From: Asticcacaulis sp. AC460
Lineage (GTDB): Bacteria > Pseudomonadota > Alphaproteobacteria > Caulobacterales > Caulobacteraceae
NCBI RefSeq assembly: GCF_000495795.1
Contig: NZ_AWGD01000038.1
Span: forward strand, 1-64,000
Direction: 5' to 3'
Length of the DNA: 64,000 bases
Shown here: positions 36,570 to 44,184 of the stretch, in pieces
Numbering within the stretch: position 1 is the first letter of the stretch
Layout: each line of letters begins with the position of its first letter
Notes under the pieces: model-generated
Databases searched by the model: none
Told to the model about the DNA's origin: nothing
Seen by the model: only the letters and a program-made list of their open reading frames with translations
Program-made: the position numbers and the translations under genes

Positions 36570-39500
36570 ATGCGCACGCGTTTTGGTCTTGATTTCGAGG
36601 GAGCCGGCACGGCTTCCGGGCTTGTTCTTCACTCGGACGTTCAGGCGGCCATGGCGGCGCCGGTGGTGACGAGCGCGAAGGTGCCCGTCGTGTCGGTGAC
36701 GACCGCCGGCTTCGCCCATGCCGGCGTGGCCCGGTCGGCCGGCGTCAATGACGCCTCCGGTGAAGGGATGAGCGCGCCGCTGGACCATTATTTCGACGTT
36801 GAGGACGGCCGCTGGGAATATACGGGCAACCAGGACGTTGACGCCATCCTGATCGGTTCGAAGTGGACGGTGACCGAGATCACCTTCAGCTTCCCGACCA
36901 GCGGCGAGGTCTATGGCGAGGATTACGCCTACGGCAATCTGGCCGCGGAACAGGTGACCTTCAATACGGCGCAACAGAACGCGGCACGTTATGCCTTCGG
37001 CCTGATGGGCAGCTACACCAACCTGGTGTTCACGGAAATCACGGAAACTGCCGAGACCCATGCCATTATTCGCCTGTCGCAAACCGCGTCCGAAGCGGTC
37101 CCCTCGGCCCAGGGCAACTTTCCCGGTTCCGACGCGGAGGACGGCGACATCTGGTTCGGCATGTCGGGCCAGCCCTTCTATCTGACGCCGGCTATCGGCA
37201 ACTGGGGCCAGGCCACCATGATGCACGAGATCGGCCACACCATGGGGCTGAAGCATGGCCACGACAACTATACCGCCTTCGACCTGAGCAGCGGCGGCTA
37301 TGTCAACAGCCCGGTGCCCTATTTCGGTTCGGCCGCCCTGCCGGGCGAGCATGACGGCCAGGCCTGGTCGCTGATGACTTACCGCTCCAACCCCGGCGCG
37401 CCGGTCAGCTTCCAGGGTGAGCAGTACAACCAGCCGCAGACCTATATGCAGAACGACATCGCCGCCTTGCAGTATCTCTACGGCGCCAACTTTACAACGA
37501 ACGCGACCAGCTCGGTCTATAACTTCGACGGTGTCACGGGCGAGATGTTCATCAACGGCGTCTCCCAGGGCGTGCCTGAGCGTCCGGAAGACGGCGTCGC
37601 CAAGGTATTGCGCACGGTGTGGGACGGCGGCGGCCACGACACCTACAACCTGGCCAATTTCAACGGCAACCAGTCGGTCGACCTGCGGCCGGGCGGCTGG
37701 GTCACGTTCAACACGGCGCAGTTGGCCAACCACCAGGCCTATTCCGGCGGTGTGGCCATCGCGCCGGGCAATGTCGCCAATGCTCTGCTGTTTGAAGGCA
37801 ATGAGCGGTCGCTGATCGAAGACGCCATCACAGGCAATGGCGACGACGTCCTGATCGGCAACCAGATCGGCAACTGGCTGATCGCCAATGGTGGCAACGA
37901 TTACCTGGATGGCGGCATCGGCGGCGACAGCATGGAGGGCGGCCTTGGTGACGACACCTATGTCGTCGACACCCTGGCCGACACGGTCGTCGAACTGGCG
38001 GGGCAGGGCAATGACACCATTGTCACCGGCCTGAACTTCAGCCTGGCCGGCAAGCAGGTCGAAAACCTGGTCCTGACCGGTGCGGCCAACATCAACGGCA
38101 CCGGCAATGGTTCGAAGAACATCCTGGTCGGCAATCTGGGGAGCAATGTCCTCAGCGCCGGCGCCGGCCACGACCTGCTGTACAACGGCTATATCAATGT
38201 CAGTTACGACGCTGCGGCGATCACCGATATCGCCTTGCCGCTGCACAACACGCCGCAGACGGCCCTGGCCATCGCGCCAGGCGCCTTCGACCTGCAGGCG
38301 GACGCCAATATCGACCAGTCGACCTCGGTGCTGCACGCCACGATCAACGGCCTGGGCGACGGCAATGTCCGCGTCTACAGCTTTACAGTCGATGCCGCCG
38401 GCGTCACCGGCTATTTCGATATCGATGGGACCGTGCCCGAAGCCTACGATTCGCTGATCGCCGTGCTCGACAGCAACGGCAACCTGCTCAGCTACAGCGA
38501 CGACGGCGCGGTGAATGAAAGCGGCGGCAGCGTCAGCCCGCTCGATTCCTACCTGATCTATCAGTTCGCCGCGGCCGGCACCTACTACATCGCCGTGGGC
38601 GGCTATGCCGATGGCGACATCGGCCCCATTCCGGCCGGCGCGGCCTATACGCTGAACATCAGCCTGGAGGGCAACAGCTTCCTGAGCCTGCCCGACGATG
38701 GCGGCAGCCACGACACCCTGATCGGCGGCACCGGCAATGACAGCTATTATGCCGGCACCCATGACACCATCGTCGAAGCGGCCAGTGAAGGCACCGACAC
38801 GGTCTTCGCCGGTTCGTCGGTGACCTTAGGCGCCAATGTCGAGAACCTGACCCTGACCGGCAGTCGCAACATCAACGGCACCGGCAATGCGCTCGACAAT
38901 GTGCTGACCGGCAATGCCGGCGTCAATGTGCTGAGCGGCGGCGCCGGAAACGATACCTACTATGTCCAGAACAGCGACGACCGGATCTCCGAAGCTTCGG
39001 GCGCGGGGACGGATGCCGTGTTCGCGTCGGTGTCCTACAGCATCGCCGGCCGGCAGGTCGAAAACCTGACGCTTACGGGGACGGGGGATATCAACGCCAC
39101 CGGCAACACCCTGGGCAATGTCATGACGGGCAATGCCGGGGTCAATACGCTGGACGGCGGCGCTGGGCACGACCGGCTGGACGGTGGCGCGGGCGCCGAC
39201 AGCCTGATCGGCGGCTCGGGGCACGACACCTATGTCGTTGACCATGCCGGTGACGCCATTTCGGAACTGGCCGGCGGCGGCCGCGACCTGGTGCTGGCCT
39301 CGGTGAGTTACACGCTGGGCGCCAATGTCGAACAACTGACCCTGACGGGGGCCCGGGCGATCGACGGTACCGGCAATGCGCTGAACAATGTCCTGACCGG
39401 CAACGGCAACAAGAACATCCTGACGGGCGGGTTGGGCAACGACACCTACTATGTTCAGAATGCCGTCGACAACGTGGTGGAACTGGCCGGGGAGGGGAAT

Positions 39501-39908
39501 GACGTCATCTACTCGACCGTGACCTATTCGCTGAGCGGCCGCTATGCCGAGGTGCTGAACCTGACGGGTACGGCCCATATCAACGCCACCGGCAACGAAC
39601 TGGCCAATACGCTGGCCGGCAATGAAGGGAACAATACGCTGAACGGCGTGGGCGGCAAGGATGTTCTGACCGGCGGCCTGGGCGCGGACATCTTCCTGTT
39701 CCAGACCGGCAGCGGACTGGACACCGTCACTGATTTCAGCGCCGCGCAGAACGACAGCCTCAATATCCACGCCTATACCAACGGCGTCGAGACGGCGGGC
39801 CTGGTCACCCAGTCGGGCCTGGATGTGCGGATTTCCCTGAGCGCTGGAAATGTGATTACTGTGAGCAACGCTGTTCAGGCGGATGTCCTGGCGCATATCG
39901 TGTGGTAG
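36570..39908 (+). CDS. Serralysin-type (M10) metalloprotease with RTX repeats and PPC-like insert
   Basis: A 1112-residue secreted protease. The zinc site HEIGHTMGLKH gives ligands His219, His223 and His229 with catalytic Glu220, and the Met-turn is in WSLMTYRS (Met269). The M10 C-terminal beta-domain follows to about 420, then RTX modules. Residues about 560-710 interrupt the RTX array with a prepeptidase C-terminal-like beta-sandwich (VYSFTVDAAG, AGTYYIAVGGYADGD). Four more modules and the shared C-terminus ending ADVLAHIVW follow. ATG at 36570 has AGGG nine bases upstream. No adjacent inhibitor or T1SS genes. Expected to degrade extracellular proteins. Confidence 0.9.
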   Translation: MRTRFGLDFEGAGTASGLVLHSDVQAAMAAPVVTSAKVPVVSVTTAGFAHAGVARSAGVNDASGEGMSAPLDHYFDVEDGRWEYTGNQDVDAILIGSKWTVTEITFSFPTSGEVYGEDYAYGNLAAEQVTFNTAQQNAARYAFGLMGSYTNLVFTEITETAETHAIIRLSQTASEAVPSAQGNFPGSDAEDGDIWFGMSGQPFYLTPAIGNWGQATMMHEIGHTMGLKHGHDNYTAFDLSSGGYVNSPVPYFGSAALPGEHDGQAWSLMTYRSNPGAPVSFQGEQYNQPQTYMQNDIAALQYLYGANFTTNATSSVYNFDGVTGEMFINGVSQGVPERPEDGVAKVLRTVWDGGGHDTYNLANFNGNQSVDLRPGGWVTFNTAQLANHQAYSGGVAIAPGNVANALLFEGNERSLIEDAITGNGDDVLIGNQIGNWLIANGGNDYLDGGIGGDSMEGGLGDDTYVVDTLADTVVELAGQGNDTIVTGLNFSLAGKQVENLVLTGAANINGTGNGSKNILVGNLGSNVLSAGAGHDLLYNGYINVSYDAAAITDIALPLHNTPQTALAIAPGAFDLQADANIDQSTSVLHATINGLGDGNVRVYSFTVDAAGVTGYFDIDGTVPEAYDSLIAVLDSNGNLLSYSDDGAVNESGGSVSPLDSYLIYQFAAAGTYYIAVGGYADGDIGPIPAGAAYTLNISLEGNSFLSLPDDGGSHDTLIGGTGNDSYYAGTHDTIVEAASEGTDTVFAGSSVTLGANVENLTLTGSRNINGTGNALDNVLTGNAGVNVLSGGAGNDTYYVQNSDDRISEASGAGTDAVFASVSYSIAGRQVENLTLTGTGDINATGNTLGNVMTGNAGVNTLDGGAGHDRLDGGAGADSLIGGSGHDTYVVDHAGDAISELAGGGRDLVLASVSYTLGANVEQLTLTGARAIDGTGNALNNVLTGNGNKNILTGGLGNDTYYVQNAVDNVVELAGEGNDVIYSTVTYSLSGRYAEVLNLTGTAHINATGNELANTLAGNEGNNTLNGVGGKDVLTGGLGADIFLFQTGSGLDTVTDFSAAQNDSLNIHAYTNGVETAGLVTQSGLDVRISLSAGNVITVSNAVQADVLAHIVW

Positions 39909-39930
39909 GCAGCACGTAGAGCGGACAAGG

Positions 39931-39965
39931 AAACGCCGGCCTGGTGACAGGCCGGCGTTTTTGTT
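39931..39965. terminator. Intrinsic terminator between the convergent protease and acyl-CoA synthetase genes
   Basis: AAACGCCGGCCTG at 39931-39943 pairs with CAGGCCGGCGTTT at 39948-39960 around GTGA, followed by a T-run on the plus strand and preceded by A's that serve the minus strand. It probably terminates the RTX protease gene, and on the other strand the acyl-CoA synthetase gene. Confidence 0.9.
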
Positions 39966-39981
39966 GGTTCACGCCAGGCGT

Positions 39982-41787
39982 TTACAGCCGCATGCGGCCG
40001 GCTTCGATCTCGCTCATGATCGCCGGGTTCATCGGCAGGTATTCGTCCACCACCAGCACATACAGGGGATCGGTGATCTTGGCCGGGTCGTAGCCGCCCT
40101 TGATCAGGTCCATCTTCTTGTATTTGAAGGTGCCCGTGGTCTCGACCTCCTGCAGCAGGCGGACGAAACGCGGCCGGGCATAGGAGGGCAGGTGGGCGTC
40201 GACATGCTCCTTGAAAGCCTTGATGTCGAAGCCGTCGCGCGTGATCAGCGACGCCATGCCGGCCTTACCGTCGTGGTGGGGTACCGGCACGCCGTAGATG
40301 ATGGCTTCTTCCACGCCCGGGGCCGAGGCGCAGTGTTCGGCGACCTCCGAAGTCGAGACGTTCTCGCCCTTCCAGCGGAAGGTGTCGCCGATGCGGTCGA
40401 CGAAATAGAGATAGCCAGCCTTGTCCTGGCGCATCAGGTCGCCGGTGCGGAACCAGGCGTCGCCCTTTTTGAACACGTCGGTCAGGATCTTCTTCTGCGT
40501 CGCCGACTTATCGGCATAGCCGGAATAGGCGTGCTTGGCGTCGTTGGCGATCTGGCCGATGGCCTCGCCGATTTCGCCCGGCTTGCACTCGTAGCACAGG
40601 CCGTCGGGGCGGCGGTCGGGCATCTCGGACTCAAGGTCGAAACGCACCAGACGGACATTGAAGCGGTTGCGCAGGATGCGCGGGACGCGGCCGATGGCGC
40701 CGGGCTGGCCGTCCAGGTTGAACAGCGAGACATTGCCTTCGGTCGAGCCGTAGAACTCGACGATGTTCGGAATCTTGAAGCGCTTCTGGAAGTTGGTCCA
40801 CACCTCGGGCCGCATGCCGTTGCCGAACGCCATGCGCACCTTGTGGCGGCGTTCGTCATCCGGGTTTGGGGCGGGGGGCGAATTGACCAGGTAACGGCAC
40901 AGCTCGCCGATATAGACGATGTGCGTGACCGCCTGGTTGCGGACGTCGCTCCAGAACTTCGAGGCCGAGAACTTGCGCGCCAGCACCACGCAGGCGCCGC
41001 TCATCAGCGCCGCGCCGACGCCGCACAGGCCGCCGGTGGCGTGGTACAGCGGCAGGACGCAGTAGACGCGGTCGTCCTCACGCATGTGGCTTAAGCCGGC
41101 AAAGGCCTTCATGTACATCTGGGCGCGGGCATTGGAGATCTTGGCTGCCTTGGGCAGGCCTGTGGTCCCCGACGTATAGATATAGAGGGCGACGGCATTG
41201 GCGGTCATGCCCATGCGCAGGGCGGGGTCGGGCCGCACGCTGGATACGCCCTTGAGCGCCGAATCCAGGCTGCGGCAGTTGTCGCTTTCCTCGTCGCGGT
41301 CCAGGTCCAGCACCCACAGGGCCTGGTGGCGCTCGATCGATTTCTCGACCTCCTTGAAGCACGGCATGGTGGTGCGGTCGACCAGGGTCAGGGACGCCAT
41401 CGAGATGTTGATGCAGTGGGCCAGGCCCGAACCGGTCAGGGAGTTGTTGATCAGGGCGGTGATGACGCCGATCTTGTTCAGGCCGACCCAGATGGCGATG
41501 TATTCCAGCCGGTTGGGCATAAACAGCGCCACGGTATCGCCGGGCTTCAGGCCGCGCGCCCGGCCCCAGTGGGCGTAGCGGTTCGCCATGGTGTCGAGCT
41601 GCTGGTAGGTGAGGGTCTTGCCTTCGAACAGAACAGCCAGGTTGTCCTTATAGCGGTCGGCCACGCGTTCGAAGTCGTCACACACCAGGTTGGGCGAGTC
41701 GGGGCTGACGCCGCTGATCGACCGCAGGATGCGGATCATGCGTTTGACGAAGGTGGCGTCGCGCTTGATGGAAGCGAAGAAACCCAT
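39982..41787 (-). CDS. Long/very-long-chain acyl-CoA synthetase (FATP type)
   Basis: A 601-residue member of the adenylate-forming superfamily, activating fatty acids to acyl-CoA with ATP. The AMP-binding P-loop is YIYTSGTTGLPKA, with the EFYGSTEGN motif, the hinge GDLMRQDKAGYLYFVDRIGDTFRWKGENVS and a C-terminal lysine in TFKYKKMDL. The FATP/very-long-chain group is indicated by the TGLPKAA and RIGDTFRWKGENV wording. AAAGGACGG lies eight bases before the ATG. Cytoplasmic or membrane-associated; transcribed alone. Confidence 0.92.
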   Translation of the reverse strand: MGFFASIKRDATFVKRMIRILRSISGVSPDSPNLVCDDFERVADRYKDNLAVLFEGKTLTYQQLDTMANRYAHWGRARGLKPGDTVALFMPNRLEYIAIWVGLNKIGVITALINNSLTGSGLAHCINISMASLTLVDRTTMPCFKEVEKSIERHQALWVLDLDRDEESDNCRSLDSALKGVSSVRPDPALRMGMTANAVALYIYTSGTTGLPKAAKISNARAQMYMKAFAGLSHMREDDRVYCVLPLYHATGGLCGVGAALMSGACVVLARKFSASKFWSDVRNQAVTHIVYIGELCRYLVNSPPAPNPDDERRHKVRMAFGNGMRPEVWTNFQKRFKIPNIVEFYGSTEGNVSLFNLDGQPGAIGRVPRILRNRFNVRLVRFDLESEMPDRRPDGLCYECKPGEIGEAIGQIANDAKHAYSGYADKSATQKKILTDVFKKGDAWFRTGDLMRQDKAGYLYFVDRIGDTFRWKGENVSTSEVAEHCASAPGVEEAIIYGVPVPHHDGKAGMASLITRDGFDIKAFKEHVDAHLPSYARPRFVRLLQEVETTGTFKYKKMDLIKGGYDPAKITDPLYVLVVDEYLPMNPAIMSEIEAGRMRL

Positions 41788-41983
41788 ACTGTTTGCCGTC
41801 CTTTTGGCCTGCCCGGATTAACCCTGCTTAGGTATATCCGAATCAATACAGGTAAAGCGTGAAATCTGCGTGAATCACTGTTTTTTTAAGGCATTGGATT
41901 AACCTTGCGGTAACGGAAAGGCGGCGTTGACCGGCCCCGCCAAACCGGTTAATCAGCGCATAGACAGAACTGGAGTAGTCATC

Positions 41984-42211
41984 GTGACCACGGTCGCCGA
42001 AGCCCTCGAAGGCATTTACGAGTCCCTCGCCAACGACAATGCCGAGATCGACGAACGCATCAAGGTGCTGAAAGCCGCCCTGGCCGCCGAAGGCCTCAAG
42101 GAAGCGGTGTTCGAACCGGCGCGCCTGGCCCAGAACAATCGCCAGGGCCGCAAGATCATGGAGTCCTACTTCAAGAAGCGCGGCGTGACGGTCAAGTTCG
42201 CCAAGGACTGA
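41984..42211 (+). CDS. Small conserved hypothetical protein
   Basis: A 75-residue charged protein with two probable helices (AEIDERIKVLKAALAAEG and EPARLAQNNRQGRKIMESYF) and a basic C-terminus KKRGVTVKF. GTG at 41984 is preceded by TGGAG eight bases upstream, which decides the start against a TTG at 41927. No signal peptide. I do not recognise the family; small size and charge could fit a nucleic-acid- or protein-binding factor. Confidence 0.65.
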   Translation: MTTVAEALEGIYESLANDNAEIDERIKVLKAALAAEGLKEAVFEPARLAQNNRQGRKIMESYFKKRGVTVKFAKD

Positions 42212-42225
42212 GACACCCGGCCGAG

Positions 42226-42325
42226 GTCAATCTCCACTGAGGGTTTGACTTTTTTCCGTTAAATGAGGTCATGTCTCCAAAATCGCAGTCGCCGAAGGCG
42301 GCTTCAATCGATAGGGGAGATTGAC
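42226..42325 (+). promoter_or_regulatory. Inverted repeat that could mask the ribosome site of the ThDP enzyme gene
   Basis: GTCAATCTCC at 42226-42235 is the exact complement of GGAGATTGAC at 42316-42325. The second arm contains the GGGGAGA ribosome site of the gene starting at 42328. If the first arm is within the leader RNA, pairing would sequester the site. The 80-base separation makes this tentative. Confidence 0.35.
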
Positions 42326-42327
42326 GC

Positions 42328-44184
42328 GTGACAAAGCTGCCAACGGATCAGGATATAACGCGTCGTTCGGCCATCGTGCTGTCGGCCGCCGCTGTAATAG
42401 CCGCGCAGCTTCCCGCGGAGACGGCGCAGGCGCAACCGGTCACCGGACAGGTGGCGATTGCCGAATATATCGCCATCCGCCTGCGCCAGTCCGGCTGCCA
42501 GACCCTGTTCGGCGTGCCGGGCGCAACCTGCGATTCCATGTTTGACGCGGCATCCAAACGCGGCATGAAGCTGGTTATCACCGCCAGCGACCTCGAGGCC
42601 GGCTATGCCGCCGATGGTTATGCCCGCATGCGTGGTCTGGGCGCCGTCTGCGTCACCTACGGCGTCGGCACCTTGAGCCTGATCAATGCCATCGCCGGCG
42701 CCTATGTCGAGCGTAGCCCGGTCGTCGTCATCAATGGCGGCCCCACCGGTGAAGACCTGACGCGTTACCGCGAGGACGGCACGCTGTTCTCGCATTCGAT
42801 CGGTGCGGTGCCGCCGCGCAAAGCCGGGGCGGTGACCATTCCCGAGGCCGATATCCTCGGCGATCTTTCGGTGTTCCGCCGCGTGACCGTGGAAGCCCAG
42901 CGCGTTACCCGGTCGGCCGACGCCGCCGCGCAGATCGACGCCGTCGTGATCGCTGCCCTGCAGGCGCAGCGCCCCGTCTATCTCGAGATCAGCAAGGGCC
43001 TGTGGGACCTGAAGATTGCCGCGCCGTCCGCACCGCTGCAGGTACCGCCGGCCCCCGCCGCCGGCGAAAACGCCCTGGCGCAACAGATCATGGCCCGCCT
43101 GAAAGCTGCGCAAAAGCCGGTGCTGCTCCTGGGCGAGCAGATTGGCCGCTATGGCCTGGCCGACGCCGTCACCGCCCTGGTTGATAAGCTGCAGATTCCC
43201 TATGTGACCACCTATCTCGGCAAGACGGTAATTTCCGAACAGACGGGCCCGTTCGCCGGCGTTTACGACGGCAAGTCGGCGTCGCCGCTGGTTACCGGGC
43301 TGCTGAACGGAGCCGATGCCGTCCTGGCCATCGGTTGCACCTTCGGTCGCCAGTATCGCGATCTGTTCCAGAGCAAGCTGGGTGTATTCATGCAGGCCGG
43401 CGACGGGCAGTATCGCGACCGCCGGCAGCCGTCCGTCCCAGCCGATCTGAGCCGGCTGGTGACCGCGCTCAACGGCTTGCCATGGTCGCCCGTGCCGGCC
43501 CATGTGGCCGGACGCCGGCTTGACGGGCGCAGCTTCGAGGCACGGCGCGCCGATATCGCGACCCGGGCCGGAATTGCCGGGCCGGGGCTGGGCTACGACC
43601 ATGTCATGGGGGCGGTCAGCCGCTTCCTGGATCCCGGCTTCGTGGTCCTGACCGACTCGTGCCTGGCGCAGTATCCCGCCGCCGATCTCGACATGCCGGG
43701 GCGCCAGAGCTTTGTCAGCAACGCCATCTGGAGTTCGATCGGATATACGCCGGCGGCCGCGATTGGGGTCGGTGTGGCCGAGAAGGATTCGGCCTCGGGG
43801 TCGGCCACGGCGCGCCGTCCGCTGGTCATCTGCGGCGACGGCGGCTTCCAGATGACGGCCCAGGCGCTGTCGGGGCTGGAGCGGCATAAGGTTCGCGCCA
43901 TCGTCATCGTCCTCGACAACGCGCTGTACGCGATCGAAGAATATACCGTCAACGGGAGCGGGGGCTATTTCACCCATCCGGCAACGCCACCGGTCGCGCA
44001 CCTGAATCTGCCGCGCTGGGACTATGTCATGCTGGCCCGGGCCATGGGGCTGACCTCGGCCCACAGGGTTGAAAACGAAGCCGACCTGGCCCAGGCGCTT
44101 CAGTCCGCCAAAGCGGCTCAGGGGACCACGCTGATTTCGGTGGCCATGAACCCGCGCAGCCTGCCGTCCGAGCTCTATGGATGA
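42328..44184 (+). CDS. Tat-exported pyruvate/indolepyruvate decarboxylase-like ThDP enzyme
   Basis: A 618-residue thiamine-diphosphate enzyme. The N-terminus has TRRSAIVLSAAAVIAAQ then AQAQ, a twin-arginine-type signal not normal for this cytoplasmic family. The PYR domain resembles pyruvate/indolepyruvate decarboxylases (AGYAADGYARMRG, YGVGTLSLINAIAGAY). The ThDP/Mg motif is GDG at 503-505 to Asn531. The catalytic Glu of the decarboxylases aligns with Asp88 (SDLE), and of their His-His pair only His156 remains (FSHSIG). Start is GTG with GGGGAGA eight bases upstream. It overlaps the convergent flavoprotein gene by ten bases. A 2-oxo-acid decarboxylase or carboligase activity outside the cytoplasm is inferred. 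Confidence 0.85.
   Translation: MTKLPTDQDITRRSAIVLSAAAVIAAQLPAETAQAQPVTGQVAIAEYIAIRLRQSGCQTLFGVPGATCDSMFDAASKRGMKLVITASDLEAGYAADGYARMRGLGAVCVTYGVGTLSLINAIAGAYVERSPVVVINGGPTGEDLTRYREDGTLFSHSIGAVPPRKAGAVTIPEADILGDLSVFRRVTVEAQRVTRSADAAAQIDAVVIAALQAQRPVYLEISKGLWDLKIAAPSAPLQVPPAPAAGENALAQQIMARLKAAQKPVLLLGEQIGRYGLADAVTALVDKLQIPYVTTYLGKTVISEQTGPFAGVYDGKSASPLVTGLLNGADAVLAIGCTFGRQYRDLFQSKLGVFMQAGDGQYRDRRQPSVPADLSRLVTALNGLPWSPVPAHVAGRRLDGRSFEARRADIATRAGIAGPGLGYDHVMGAVSRFLDPGFVVLTDSCLAQYPAADLDMPGRQSFVSNAIWSSIGYTPAAAIGVGVAEKDSASGSATARRPLVICGDGGFQMTAQALSGLERHKVRAIVIVLDNALYAIEEYTVNGSGGYFTHPATPPVAHLNLPRWDYVMLARAMGLTSAHRVENEADLAQALQSAKAAQGTTLISVAMNPRSLPSELYG

Noticed and set aside
36489-38762. 757-codon minus-strand frame opposite the metalloprotease
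   Set aside because: The plus-strand frame contains an intact zinc site and Met-turn; the minus frame shows no domain and ends inside the promoter region.
28192-39896. Long open frames on the minus strand across the RTX genes (for example 28192-29904, 30004-32070, 32900-34297, 38826-39896)
   Set aside because: They mirror the repetitive, GC-rich plus-strand genes, lack ribosome sites and family motifs, and their protein-like repetition is only the complement of the RTX repeats.
27769-39908. Direct repeats in the RTX genes considered as CRISPR or satellite DNA
   Set aside because: The repeats are in frame, vary at synonymous positions and encode GGxGxD calcium-binding motifs.
42328-44184. 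ThDP enzyme as an ordinary acetolactate synthase (IlvB)
   Set aside because: Local wording matches pyruvate/indolepyruvate decarboxylases more closely, there is no IlvN gene nearby, and the twin-arginine signal is atypical.
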